From positions 1,922,001-1,986,000 of the forward strand of contig NZ_CP114598.1 of assembly GCF_030848305.1 (NCBI RefSeq): 64,000 nt of DNA, read 5' to 3'. This stretch comes from Akkermansia muciniphila (lineage in GTDB: Bacteria; Verrucomicrobiota; Verrucomicrobiia; Verrucomicrobiales; Akkermansiaceae). The position numbers were made by a program, and so were the translations under genes. The notes under the pieces were generated by a model, which saw only the letters and a program-made list of their open reading frames with translations, did no database searches and was not told the origin of the DNA. Shown here piece by piece: positions 34,658 to 43,445 of this stretch. The first letter of the stretch is position 1. Each line of letters starts with the position of its first letter.

Positions 34658-35014
34658 CTAATTACACCTATTCCCTTCCACAATTTTCCTCGCCGCCCCT
34701 TCTGTGGCCCACACCACAAATTCCTCAACACTCATATCCTTCTGAACCGCCGCTCGAACGGCCAAATTGAGAATTTTGTTAGGGATAGGAACGCTCAGTT
34801 GAGAAACAAAGTCATTGTTGGAAGCAGGTTCCCGGCCTTTCATGTACCGGGAAATCAGAATCTGGACGTGTTTAGGGATGTTGCCTTTGGAAAAATAGTT
34901 ATCAATGGTGCTTCTGGCTAGACCTAGGGAGGAAGCGAGTTCGGTGCGAGACACTTTGTTCTCTTCTAACCACCTTCCCAAAGTCTGAATATCCAGCGGG
35001 CGTTTCTCGTCCAT
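34658..35014 (-). CDS. Two-part DNA-binding regulator (HTH plus RHH-like tail)
   Basis: 118 residues. Residues 10-60 look like an XRE-type helix-turn-helix (TELASSLGLARSTIDNYFSKG). Residues about 75-115 (VPIPNKILNLAVRAAVQKDMSVEEFV) resemble a ribbon-helix-helix or its C-terminal helical half. It is divergent from the barrel gene, and three operator-like sites lie in the 161 bp between them. It therefore probably represses itself and the barrel gene. Combining two DNA-binding modules in so small a protein is unusual. Confidence 0.65.
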   Translation of the reverse strand: MDEKRPLDIQTLGRWLEENKVSRTELASSLGLARSTIDNYFSKGNIPKHVQILISRYMKGREPASNNDFVSQLSVPIPNKILNLAVRAAVQKDMSVEEFVVWATEGAARKIVEGNRCN

Positions 35015-35026
35015 GCGGGCAATTTT

Positions 35027-35039
35027 CTCCTATCAGGAG
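35027..35039. promoter_or_regulatory. Operator-like site 1
   Basis: CTCCTATCAGGAG, a palindrome with a 3-base centre, lying close to the start of the divergent HTH/RHH gene. Confidence 0.55.
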
Positions 35040-35069
35040 GGCAAATGGAAGAATCCGGGTTATTTATGA

Positions 35070-35098
35070 TTGACAAAATCCTATTAGGATAATAATAG
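35070..35098 (+). promoter_or_regulatory. Promoter of the element's barrel gene with operator site 2 inside
   Basis: TTGACA at 35070-35075, 17-base spacer, TAATAG at 35093-35098. The palindrome ATCCTATTAGGAT (35078-35090) fills the spacer, so a bound regulator should block RNA polymerase. This is the most convincing promoter in the window. Confidence 0.65.
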
Positions 35099-35120
35099 CT
35101 CTTTTATTGGACAATATTAC

Positions 35121-35133
35121 ATCTCATTAGGAT
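35121..35133. promoter_or_regulatory. Operator-like site 3
   Basis: ATCTCATTAGGAT matches site 2 at 11 of 13 positions and lies between the promoter and the barrel gene start. Confidence 0.5.
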
Positions 35134-35175
35134 AATTCTTTGTCCTCTCTAAGGAATCCAAAACCTAAAAACATC

Positions 35176-35799
35176 ATGAACACGAAAACCATCATCGCCA
35201 GTTTGGGGCTTCTGAGCCTCTCATGTACCGCACAGGCCGCCTCTAGTGACCCTTGGAACTATTATAGAATGGGAGGGAATTATAGTTCCGCATATTCAAC
35301 ACGGTATGATTCCAATTTTGGAATGAGCATTAGAGGAATGTACGGATTCCATTCGGGGAATGATTATGGAATAGATATGCCAGACCTGTACGGTGCCCAA
35401 TTAGGACTTCACGCTAACATTCCAGCGGGTTCTGTTTTCCATGAATTATCTTTCAATCTCGGCGCGCTTACAGGTTCTAAAACCTACGAAGGGGAGTTGA
35501 AATGGAAACAACAGGTATTCCCATTTACCGCTGGATATTCTTTTAATGTCCCCTTATCTGATTCTGCCACTTTCTATTTAGGCGGCAAAATAGGCCTTCA
35601 TTATTATAAACAGGAACTCTCTGGAGGTGGAGGAAAAGTATCTGAGTCTGATTCTAGTGGAACTTACTCGGCATTAATCGGTTTCAAATTTGCTGTTACA
35701 GAAAAAACAGACATCGTTATTGGATATGAAATAACGAAATACTGGTCAGATGTTGACCCATACCACTTTATCACAGTTGGCTTTAGCTGGTCATTCTAA
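35176..35799 (+). CDS. Outer-membrane beta-barrel protein carried by the element
   Basis: 207 residues from the ATG at 35176, giving the signal peptide MNTKTIIASLGLLSLSCTAQA; an in-frame start at 35140 is also open. The mature part alternates polar and aromatic residues, as in a small 8-strand barrel, and ends in VGFSWSF, the aromatic C terminus recognised by the BAM machinery. It resembles the chromosomal protein at 62677-63279 (shared FYLGGKIG, IGYE and GFSW-F features), so the element carries a paralogue of a host surface protein. A role in adhesion, phage resistance or nutrient uptake is possible but unproven. Confidence 0.75.
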   Translation: MNTKTIIASLGLLSLSCTAQAASSDPWNYYRMGGNYSSAYSTRYDSNFGMSIRGMYGFHSGNDYGIDMPDLYGAQLGLHANIPAGSVFHELSFNLGALTGSKTYEGELKWKQQVFPFTAGYSFNVPLSDSATFYLGGKIGLHYYKQELSGGGGKVSESDSSGTYSALIGFKFAVTEKTDIVIGYEITKYWSDVDPYHFITVGFSWSF

Positions 35800-35867
35800 C
35801 TTTCGGCGGTGAATTAACTGGCCTCCTTCCTTTCGGGGAAGGGGGCGATTCTTTGATTTGCATGACT

Positions 35868-35893
35868 TAGGCCGTCGCCTTGCTCGCAAGGTG
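35868..35893. terminator. Hairpin between the barrel gene and the transposase gene
   Basis: CCGTCGCCTT pairs with AAGGTGGCGG (with wobbles) around GCTCGC, between convergent genes. A second short hairpin lies at about 35825-35848 (CCTTCC...GGAAGG). Likely terminators for one or both convergent transcripts. Confidence 0.45.
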
Positions 35894-35897
35894 GCGG

Positions 35898-36839
35898 TCA
35901 ATTCTTCAATTCGGCGTAAGTAATTCTCGTCGAAAATGCTTTAGCCATAAGAGAATCCAATCTTACCCATGTGTGGATTTTCACATTTCCCTCATTCAAC
36001 CGATACGCAAATTCATCTACATATCTCTGTAAATGTTTTGTGCTGAATGAATGGTAGATTCCATAGAATCCTCTCTTCAAAACCGCCCATACGCTCTCGA
36101 TGCCGTTAGTATGGGCCATTCCGTCAACATACTGCTTGGCACTATGATTCACCACCTGATGATTGAACTGTGATTCTTTGTAAGAAGCATGTTCATCAGT
36201 AACCAGAACGGAATCCCGGCTCAAATACTTATTCAAAACTTGGTGAACTGTATCTCTTGAAGTGTCGGGAATAACCCTTGCTAAAACCTTTCCTGCTCTG
36301 GCTCTCATTCCTAAAACCGCTGTCTTTCCAACAATTCCGCGCCCAGCCTTCAATTTCTGAGATTCGTGCTTATTGGATTCCTTGCCTCCAATATACACCC
36401 CATCAGCTTCAACAATTCCAGATAGAAAGCCGTTATTGTCATCGTCATCATGGTTGGAATTGCATGCTTCCCTAATCCTTTGAAGCATGAACCACGCCGT
36501 TTTTTGCGTAACCCCAATTTCCTTGGAAAGTTGCATGGAGCTAATACCCTTTCTGGAAGTCACTACTAGATAGAAAGCAAATATCCACTTATGAAGTGGA
36601 ACATGGCTTCTTTCAAAGATAGTTCCCGTTCTAACAGTATAAACTTTCCCGCACTCCCCACATTCAAAATACCCTTCAACCCCGTTCCTCTTTACTCTAT
36701 ACTGTTTTTCGCTTTTCCCGCAGAACGGGCAAACTACCTTATCGCCCCACCGTTTTTCCTCTAAATACTTTTTAGCTGATTCCTCATTGGGGAATTTTTC
36801 AAAAAGCTCAAAAAGTGAAATGGTTAAGCGGTCGTTCAT
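35898..36839 (-). CDS. IS1595-family transposase
   Basis: 313 residues from the ATG at 36839 (MNDRLTISLFEL); a start at 36872 is also in frame. N-terminal zinc ribbon (CPFCGK and CGECGK), then a helix-turn-helix-like region (SKEIGVTQKTAWFMLQR), then the ISXO2-like DDE domain: Asp in VEADGVYIGG, Asp in VTDEHASY, and Glu in THTNGIESVWAVLKRG-type block (HTNGIESVWAVLK). It is intact and its start lies 65 bp from the element's right end, so the element may still be mobile. Confidence 0.92.
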   Translation of the reverse strand: MNDRLTISLFELFEKFPNEESAKKYLEEKRWGDKVVCPFCGKSEKQYRVKRNGVEGYFECGECGKVYTVRTGTIFERSHVPLHKWIFAFYLVVTSRKGISSMQLSKEIGVTQKTAWFMLQRIREACNSNHDDDDNNGFLSGIVEADGVYIGGKESNKHESQKLKAGRGIVGKTAVLGMRARAGKVLARVIPDTSRDTVHQVLNKYLSRDSVLVTDEHASYKESQFNHQVVNHSAKQYVDGMAHTNGIESVWAVLKRGFYGIYHSFSTKHLQRYVDEFAYRLNEGNVKIHTWVRLDSLMAKAFSTRITYAELKN

Positions 36840-36904
36840 GGTTGCCTTCTTAGTATGGCTAATTAATAGCATATGGAGAAACCGAAGTCAAGTATATAAG
36901 ACCC

Positions 36905-36912
36905 AAATTTTA
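36905..36912. repeat. Target-site duplication, right copy
   Basis: AAATTTTA, identical to the copy at 32962-32969. Confidence 0.9.
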
Positions 36913-37326
36913 AGTGCTTCCTCGGAAGAGCCGGATACCGGTTTCGCCCACTTTGCCATTGACGGGAATCCGGATACCTGTTGGCACACGTCGTACACGA
37001 ACGGCCTGCCGGGTTTTCCCCACTCCATTGCCGTGGATATGGGAACCAGAATGAAGTTTACCGGGTTTATCTATACGCCCAGAATGGACAGGGACAAGGG
37101 CCTCATCAGCCAGTACGCGTTTTCCGTTTCCGATGACGGGCGGAACTGGAAGGAAGTGAAGAAAGGCCAGTTCACGTACCATTATATCAGGAAGGACCCC
37201 GCGGTTCAGCGCATCGACTTCGGCAGGCCTGTGGAGGCCCGCTACTTCAAGCTGGATGCCCGGTCTCCGGTGAAGGGCGGCGAGCAGAGCGCCACTGTTG
37301 CGGAACTGAATATCATCACCCAGTAA
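36913..37326 (+). pseudogene. Severed discoidin (F5/8 type C) domain of the interrupted GH2 enzyme
   Basis: 137 codons in the frame that would continue codon 1149 of the gene at 29523 once the element and one repeat are removed. The reading SASSEEPDTGFAHFAIDGN followed by a CWHTSY block and a DMGTR...FTGFIYTPR core is a carbohydrate-binding F5/8 type C domain. It has no start of its own, so it should be silent in this strain. A frame that begins upstream at 36787 starts within the transposase region and is not a real gene. Confidence 0.9.
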
Positions 37327-37374
37327 CGGGGCGGCAGGCGTTTTGCGCTGCTCCCCGGATGGAGAAGTTTTCCA

Positions 37375-37402
37375 GCCGTGCTCCCTTTCCGGGATGCACG
37401 GC
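37375..37402 (+). terminator. Terminator after the severed GH2 gene
   Basis: 7-bp stem (GCCGTGC / GCACGGC) with a 14-base loop followed by TTGTTGTT on the plus strand, 49 bp after the ancestral stop. Confidence 0.6.
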
Positions 37403-37432
37403 TTGTTGTTGCGGGCTTTTCACGGGCGGAAA

Positions 37433-37449
37433 TATTTTTTAACTGAAAG
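37433..37449 (+). promoter_or_regulatory. 17-bp shared upstream motif, copy 2 (GH2)
   Basis: Identical to 19687-19703 (TATTTTTTAACTGAAAG); ends 29 bp before the GH2 start at 37479. Confidence 0.4.
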
Positions 37450-37478
37450 AAAAAGCAGGACGGAATGGTAACATACGC

Positions 37479-40055
37479 ATGCGCAAGATGATGGCCTGCA
37501 TGCTGGGCGCTGCCCTGTGTTTTTCCATGGCCGGAGCGGAAACAGGCGTTTCCTCTGCGGAAAAAGTTGCATTCCCCTGCGAGAGGATGATCTGGAACCG
37601 CAGCTGGGAGTTCCGGCTTGAGGACGAGCCCGGAAAGAGCACCTGGCAGACGGTTCATCTGCCCCATACGTTCAGTCTGCCCTACTTTATGTCCGATTCC
37701 TTTTACACGGGGCGAGGCACCTACCGCAAGAAGCTGGTCATGCCGGAGGAATGGCAGGGGAAGAAGGTGTTTCTGGATTGCGGCGCAGCTTTCCAGGTGG
37801 CGGAGGTGAAGGTGAACGGGAAGACTGCGGGAAGGCATGAAGGGGGATATACGGCCTTCCGGTCGGATTTGACGCCTTTCCTGAAGCCCGGCGAGAACTG
37901 GGTGGAGGTACGGGTGGATAACCGCTGGAGCCCCCGCATGGCGCCGCGGGCGGGGGAGCATACTTTTTCCGGAGGCCTGTACCGGAACGTACATCTGCAC
38001 GTGTGTTCTCCCGTGTATTTGCCTGCGCACGGAGTATGGGTTCAGACGCCGGAGGTGACGGCGGCCCGCGGGAAGGTCCGGATTTTGACGGAAGTGAAGA
38101 ATGATACCGGGATTGTGAGGAAAGTGACGGTGCGGCATACTGTGCGGGAGGAGCAAAGCGGCCGCGTGGTGCTGCGGGGAGAGAAGGACGCGGAGCTGGG
38201 CGCCGGAGAAGAGTCTCGCGTACAGGCTGACCTGCCTCCGCTGGCCTCTCCAAGGTTGTGGAGCCCTGCAGCCCCCAATATGTACCGCGTGGCGACGGAG
38301 TTGCTGGACGAGAAGGGGCAGGTGCTGGACCGGGCGGAAAATCCCCTGGGTTTCCGTACTCTGGAACTGACGGCGGACCGGGGCATGTTGATGAACGGAA
38401 AACCTGTTTATCTGCAGGGAGCCAATGTGCACCAGGACCACGCCGGATGGGGGGATGCCGTGACGGACGCCGGGGCCCGCCGTGATGTGCGGCTGATGAA
38501 GAACGCCGGGTTTAATTTTATACGCGGCTCCCATTACCCTCATTCCCAGGCGTTTCTGGATGCTTGCGACCGGGAGGGAATGTGCATGCTGAATGAAGGC
38601 GTTTTTTGGGGAATGGGCGGGTTCAAGGAGCATGACAGGTACTGGAATTGCGATGCCTATCCAACGGAAAAGAAGGACCGTATTGCGTTTGAGGAAAGCT
38701 GCATGCGCCAGGTGAGGGAGATGGTGCTGCAATTCCGCAACCATCCTTCCATCGTCATCTGGAGCATTAGCAATGAACCGTTTTTCACCAGGCATGGGCC
38801 GGAGGCCAGGGCCTTGTGCAACAGGCTTATTGCCTTGGTGAAGGAGCTGGACCCGACGCGCCCCGTGTGCGCCGGGGGAGGGCAGCGCGGAAATTTTGAC
38901 AAGCTGGGGGACATGGCCGCCTTCAACGGGGACGGCTCCCATGTGAAGACGCCCGGCAGGCCCAGCATGGTGACGGAGTACGGTTCCGTGAGCTGCCGGA
39001 GGCCGGGGATGTATGCGCCGGGGTGGGGGGATATGAAGAAGGATAAGGAGGCGGGGATTCGCTATCCCTGGCGCGTGGGAGAGGCGGTCTGGTGCGGCTT
39101 TGACCACGGCAGCATCTGGCCTTCCGGCGGGCGCATGGGCATTGTGGATTACTTCCGCATTCCCAAGCGGGCCTGGTACTGGTACAGGAATGAGTTGAGG
39201 AATATTCCTCCTCCGGAGTGGCCCGTGGAGGGGGCTCCGGCACAGGTGAAGCTGTCCGCGGACAAGAAGGTCATCAGCCCGGCGGACGGCACGGATGACG
39301 TGCATGTGACCGTGAAAGTGGCGGATGCCGCCGGAAAGCGGATAGCCAATGCCGTTCCGGTGACGCTTACGGTGGAATCGGGGCCCGGGGAGTTCCCCAC
39401 CGGCAAGAGCATCACGTTCATGCCCGGAACGGATATTGATTTGATTGACGGCTGTGCGGCGATTGAGTTCCGGTCTTATTATGCCGGGAAGACGGTGATC
39501 AGGGCGTCTTCTCCCGGATTGAAGGGGGATAACCTCCAAATCGTTTGCCGGAATGCTCCGGCTTACGCAGCGGGCAGGAGTCTAGAAACGCGGGAAAGGC
39601 CCTACAGGCGTTTTACTGCCAAAGAGAGGGATATCCAGCTGGCGCGGTACGGACGGTCCGAACCCGGAGAGAAAGCCAATTTGGCCGTATTGCGGCCCTG
39701 TTCCGCTTCCTCCGGGCTTCAGGAGGCGATGAAGGCTTCCGACGGCGACGATGTTTCTGCATGGCGTCCGTCCGTGGAAGACAAAGCGCCGTGGTGGATG
39801 CTGGACATGGAGTTTGAATTCCGTCTGGACCGGGTGGAGGTGAAAGCCGCCGGAAGCTGGAAGGGGCCGGCCCCCGCGGTTCAGGTCAGCAGGGACGGAA
39901 GTATCTGGAAAGACATTAACGCCGTTTTGCGCAGGGATGGGACGGAGCTGACCGCAATGTGTCCGGAAGGGACCGGCGCCAGGTACGTACGCATCCGCCT
40001 GTCTCCGGGGCAGGGCATTGCGGAAGTGGCCGTATGGCCGGCGGATGCGTCATGA
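37479..40055 (+). CDS. Secreted GH2 glycosidase with Ig-like and discoidin-type C-terminal domains
   Basis: 858 residues with a signal peptide (MRKMMACMLGAALCFSMAGA). GH2 order: sugar-binding domain (about 40-180), Ig-like (180-300), TIM barrel (300-570) with acid/base Glu in WSISNEPFF and nucleophile Glu in VTEYGSVSC. Residues about 590-690 look like an invasin/Ig-type domain, and 740-858 like an F5/8 type C domain ending [13 protein letters not shown]. Probably a beta-galactosidase or beta-mannosidase-type enzyme acting on mucin-type glycans; substrate is inferred only. Its last 6 bases overlap the opposing rarA gene. Confidence 0.88.
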   Translation: MRKMMACMLGAALCFSMAGAETGVSSAEKVAFPCERMIWNRSWEFRLEDEPGKSTWQTVHLPHTFSLPYFMSDSFYTGRGTYRKKLVMPEEWQGKKVFLDCGAAFQVAEVKVNGKTAGRHEGGYTAFRSDLTPFLKPGENWVEVRVDNRWSPRMAPRAGEHTFSGGLYRNVHLHVCSPVYLPAHGVWVQTPEVTAARGKVRILTEVKNDTGIVRKVTVRHTVREEQSGRVVLRGEKDAELGAGEESRVQADLPPLASPRLWSPAAPNMYRVATELLDEKGQVLDRAENPLGFRTLELTADRGMLMNGKPVYLQGANVHQDHAGWGDAVTDAGARRDVRLMKNAGFNFIRGSHYPHSQAFLDACDREGMCMLNEGVFWGMGGFKEHDRYWNCDAYPTEKKDRIAFEESCMRQVREMVLQFRNHPSIVIWSISNEPFFTRHGPEARALCNRLIALVKELDPTRPVCAGGGQRGNFDKLGDMAAFNGDGSHVKTPGRPSMVTEYGSVSCRRPGMYAPGWGDMKKDKEAGIRYPWRVGEAVWCGFDHGSIWPSGGRMGIVDYFRIPKRAWYWYRNELRNIPPPEWPVEGAPAQVKLSADKKVISPADGTDDVHVTVKVADAAGKRIANAVPVTLTVESGPGEFPTGKSITFMPGTDIDLIDGCAAIEFRSYYAGKTVIRASSPGLKGDNLQIVCRNAPAYAAGRSLETRERPYRRFTAKERDIQLARYGRSEPGEKANLAVLRPCSASSGLQEAMKASDGDDVSAWRPSVEDKAPWWMLDMEFEFRLDRVEVKAAGSWKGPAPAVQVSRDGSIWKDINAVLRRDGTELTAMCPEGTGARYVRIRLSPGQGIAEVAVWPADAS

Positions 40056-41441
40056 AGGCTCCTGCTTTTCCGGAACGGGAGGCTTTTTCCAGTTCCTGCG
40101 CGTACCGGAGTTTCCGGCGTCCTCTTCCGCCCGCTGGCGGCGCAGTTTGTTCCAATAGGCCAGGCGTTTGTTGATTTCCCGTTCAAAACCCCGTTCCGGC
40201 GGCCTGTAGAACCGGCGGCGGGGCATGTTGTCCGGAAAGTAGTTTTGACCGGAGAATGCGTCCGGCGCGTCATGATCGTAGGCGTAATTTTTTCCATAGC
40301 CCAGTTCCTTCATGAGTCTGGTGGGCGCGTTGAGGATGTGTGCCGGGGGCATCAGGGAGCCGTATTCCCGTGCCGCTTTCCGGGCTGCGCTCCACGCGGT
40401 GTAGGCGCTGTTGGATTTGGGGGCGCAGCCCAGGTAGATGATCAGTTCCGCAATCGCCAGCTCTCCTTCCGGGGAGCCCAGGCGTTCATAGGTGTCCCAC
40501 GCGGCAATGGCCATTTGAAGTGCGGCAGGGTCCGCCAGGCTGATATCCTCCATGGCGAAACGGGTCAGGCGGCGCAGGAGGTAGAGAGGGTCCTCGCCGC
40601 CCTCGAGCATGCGCGCGGCCCAGTACAGGGCCGCGTCCGTATCCGATCCCCGCAGGGATTTATGCAGGGCGCTGATGAGGTTGTAATGGCCTTCCCGGTC
40701 CTTGTCGTAAACCGGGGCGCGTTGCTGGACAATTTTCAGCAGCGCGTCCGTGTCCAGCATTTCATCGGGCTTGCGGAGGTCAAAGACGCTTTCCATCAGG
40801 TTAATGAGGTAGCGGCCGTCTCCGTCTGCCAGTTCTGTCAGGGTGGCGCGCGCCTCCGGCGCGAGCGGAAGTTTGCGCTGAAGAAGGGCTTCCGCCCGTT
40901 CAATGATGCTTTCCAGAGCCGGGGCGTCCAGGGAGTGCATGACGAAGACCTTGCAGCGCGAGAGAAGGGCGCTGTTTAGTTCAAAGGAAGGGTTTTCCGT
41001 AGTGGCCCCCACCAGCGTAACGGTTCCGTTTTCCACATATGGCAGAAAGCCGTCCTGCTGGGCGCGGTTGAACCGATGGATTTCATCCACGAACAGGAGG
41101 GTTCCCTGACCGTATTCCCTGCGCCTGGCCGCTTCGTCAAAGGCTTTTCTCAAATCCGCCATGCCGGAGAAGACGGCGGAGAGAGCTGTGAAATGCATGG
41201 ACGTGCGCGTCGCCAGAATGCGCGCCAGCGTGGTTTTTCCGCAGCCGGGAGGCCCCCACAGAATAAAGCTGGTCATTTTGCCGGAGTCCGCCATGAGCCG
41301 GAGAGGGCCTCCTTCCCCCAGCAGGTGGTCCTGGCCCATGATTTCTTCCAGTGCGGTCGGCCTCAGGCGATCCGCCAGAGGGCGGTCTGCAAAGGCGGCG
41401 AACAGGCCCGGCGCATCGTCTTTTTTCATGATGCCCATCAT
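40050..41441 (-). CDS. rarA: Replication-associated recombination protein A (AAA+ ATPase)
   Basis: 463 residues from the ATG at 41441 ([12 protein letters not shown]); other in-frame ATGs lie at 41438 and 41429. Walker [12 protein letters not shown], Walker [12 protein letters not shown], sensor block [19 protein letters not shown], and the C-terminal clamp-loader-like tetramerisation region. RarA/MgsA acts at stalled replication forks together with SSB and RecA. A basic C-terminal tail ([18 protein letters not shown]) is a lineage-specific extension. Confidence 0.93.
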   Translation of the reverse strand: MMGIMKKDDAPGLFAAFADRPLADRLRPTALEEIMGQDHLLGEGGPLRLMADSGKMTSFILWGPPGCGKTTLARILATRTSMHFTALSAVFSGMADLRKAFDEAARRREYGQGTLLFVDEIHRFNRAQQDGFLPYVENGTVTLVGATTENPSFELNSALLSRCKVFVMHSLDAPALESIIERAEALLQRKLPLAPEARATLTELADGDGRYLINLMESVFDLRKPDEMLDTDALLKIVQQRAPVYDKDREGHYNLISALHKSLRGSDTDAALYWAARMLEGGEDPLYLLRRLTRFAMEDISLADPAALQMAIAAWDTYERLGSPEGELAIAELIIYLGCAPKSNSAYTAWSAARKAAREYGSLMPPAHILNAPTRLMKELGYGKNYAYDHDAPDAFSGQNYFPDNMPRRRFYRPPERGFEREINKRLAYWNKLRRQRAEEDAGNSGTRRNWKKPPVPEKQEPS

Positions 41442-41600
41442 ACGCCGCCGGTAAAAGGAAGGCAAGGGGAGCATGAAGGCATTTCAGGCGTTCCGGGCAA
41501 AACGGCACGTCATGGAGAGGATGTTGCCCCGGCTTTGAGGGGCGGAAGAGAATTAGGGAGGAAAAAGAAAGATGCCTGAGAAAAACAGTGTATAGGGAAC

Positions 41601-41929
41601 ATGATCTTCCGGCATGTTTTCCATGTGTTTTCTGTTCTGTTTTCCGGCGTATGCGGCATGTCCGAGAATGCTCAGAATCAGATCATGCCCCGGCCCGTGT
41701 CCGTGAAGGTGGAGGCCAGGGAGGCGGCAAAGCCCGTGAAGCTGGATGAAGGAATGCGCATCGTATGCAGAGAGAAGGGCGGGGAGTTCCGGCATTGGGC
41801 GCGTTTGTTGCAGCAGTTTTTGTCACGCGGAACCGGATTGGCTCTGGAAGGGGGCGGAGGCACGGTGATCCGCGCCATTCGCCGCCGGGGGAGGAGACGC
41901 CCCGGCTGGGTTGACAGTAAGCCCGCTTG
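41601..41929 (+). pseudogene. Remnant of a secreted GH20-like hexosaminidase, N-terminal domain only
   Basis: About 110 codons remain before the frame runs into the opposing membrane gene; the frame stays open to 42023. A signal-like start is followed by QIMPRPVSVKVEA and a REKGGEFRHWARLLQQFL stretch, which resemble the N-terminal alpha/beta domain of GH20 enzymes. No catalytic domain follows, so the 3' portion seems to have been deleted. This is based on pattern only; without comparison I cannot exclude an unrelated small secreted protein. Confidence 0.4.
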
Positions 41930-43000
41930 TTACTCGGTTGAGGATTCGGGAGAGTTCGTGTCAATGGCTTCCTGGAGGCGCTCCGTCCGCGCCAGCATGT
42001 TTTCCAGAATTTTCAGAATATAAGAACGTGTTGTAGCCGAGTGGTCCGCTCCGCGTACGAAGGAAAGCCCCCGGTACCGTCCTACCGTTTCCAGGCGAAG
42101 ATTCATATTTTCTCCGGACAGGTCTTCCCCGGCAGGATGAGGGTAATTGGAAGCGGGGCCGCTCAGGGACTTCATTTGCATGGTATCCATATTAAGCAGG
42201 CAGCTTTGTATTCCGTTGGTGAAGATCAGGCTGCCCTGATGACGCTTGTTTTCCGGCCACAGCCTGTAAATAGTAACGGCGCTTCTTCCCCCGGGATTGA
42301 TCAGAATGGCAGGGAAAACATATTTGCCGCCTCCCTTTTTCCGGACGGTCACGTCAAAGTCGCATTCTCCGGAAAATCTGGTCGTGACGCGGGAGGAGAG
42401 GCGTACGTCAAAAGGCGCTTCCGGCGGCAGGGGAATCATGGTGGCGGCAGACAGGGGCGATCCCGGAGGGAGTTCCGGAATCGGGAAGGGGAGTGTAATG
42501 ATGTCAATGGCGCAGCTGATGATGCCGATGATTGCGAACAGCAGGATGCCTTTGTTCCGGAGCTGGGCTGAGAGCATTTTTCCATATTCCTCCGGATAAT
42601 GCCTGCCTGCGGATGGCTCCTGCCGAAGGTAATAGCCGGTCAGGCGTGAAATGACAATCAGAGCTGCCGCCATGGCTGCCAGCCATGCTAGGGCAAAAGC
42701 CAGACTTTCCGCTAAGGGAATTGTGGTGAACAAGCCGAATGTCCCAATAATGAAAGCCGTCAGCAGGAGAAAGACGGCCAGGAAGGTGATGCAGCCTAAA
42801 GGGGCCGTGGAGACGGGAATCCAGAAACTGCCGCGTTTGCCGAGGGCTCTCAAAATCAGGATGGCAATGCAGAAAGCAAGGATAGCCAGCGTTGAATAAA
42901 AATGTTGAAACAGATAATCGAGCATGGCATGCGGGAAAAACTTGGATAGGCAAGCGGGAAGCGATTCCATGCCGGTTTCCTGAAAGATATCCGGAAACAA
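41930..43000 (-). CDS. Multi-pass membrane protein, function unknown
   Basis: 356 residues from 43000; alternative starts at 42970 (MESLPACLSK) or further in. Four membrane segments: about 35-52 (LAILAFCIAILILRAL), 62-90 (PLGCITFLAVFLLLTAFIIG), 98-118 (LAFALAWLAAMAAALIVI) and 152-170 (ILLFAIIGIISCAID). A periplasmic-looking C-terminal domain of about 160 residues has beta strands and a tyrosine/leucine-rich end. No known domain recognised. Confidence 0.6.
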   Translation of the reverse strand: MFPDIFQETGMESLPACLSKFFPHAMLDYLFQHFYSTLAILAFCIAILILRALGKRGSFWIPVSTAPLGCITFLAVFLLLTAFIIGTFGLFTTIPLAESLAFALAWLAAMAAALIVISRLTGYYLRQEPSAGRHYPEEYGKMLSAQLRNKGILLFAIIGIISCAIDIITLPFPIPELPPGSPLSAATMIPLPPEAPFDVRLSSRVTTRFSGECDFDVTVRKKGGGKYVFPAILINPGGRSAVTIYRLWPENKRHQGSLIFTNGIQSCLLNMDTMQMKSLSGPASNYPHPAGEDLSGENMNLRLETVGRYRGLSFVRGADHSATTRSYILKILENMLARTERLQEAIDTNSPESSTE

Positions 43001-43445
43001 GCAGTTTTGCGCCGCGAAATGATAGAAGCCGAATGTTGAACTCCTTTATTATTTTAGCCTTTTTCTATCCTTGCCTGCAAGATTTTTCGTTTACCTGTTC
43101 CTCCCCATTTGTTTCTGATATATTTGAAAAACATTGTTTCATAAGAAGATATGAAGGAAATCGGCTCCATTCCTATTAAGTAAAAAAGATGCGGTTTTCT
43201 ATAAGCGGAGGATTCTGAAAAGATAAAACGCACGTTATGGATAAGAGAGAAAGACGGAAGAATCTGTCAGAGAAGAGGCTGGTTTTTCCTGTTGATGAAC
43301 GAAACTGCTATACCGGCTTTCCTTTCTCATCCCTTTCAGGAGACCGGGAAAGGGGAAGGGCGCCGACCGGATGTTTACCTGAAAAAGCGTGGGGCGGGCA
43401 ACTCCGGCCGGGGTGATGAGGCAAAACGCTTTCCCGAAGAAACAG
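43001..43445. other. Long intergenic region, nothing recognised
   Basis: 445 bp between a membrane-protein gene and the phosphofructokinase stop. Only a short unconvincing frame at 43292-43480; no hairpin or repeat of note. Confidence 0.5.

Noticed and set aside
35868-35893. Sequence resembling the CRISPR repeat (GGCCGTCGC with an inner palindrome)
   Set aside because: Only a single copy, the similarity is limited to the first nine bases, and it sits between convergent genes where a terminator hairpin is expected.
36787-36912. Upstream part of the plus-strand frame leading into the discoidin domain
   Set aside because: It starts within the transposase coding region on the other strand and crosses the element's end; the true domain begins at 36913 as the severed end of the GH2 gene.
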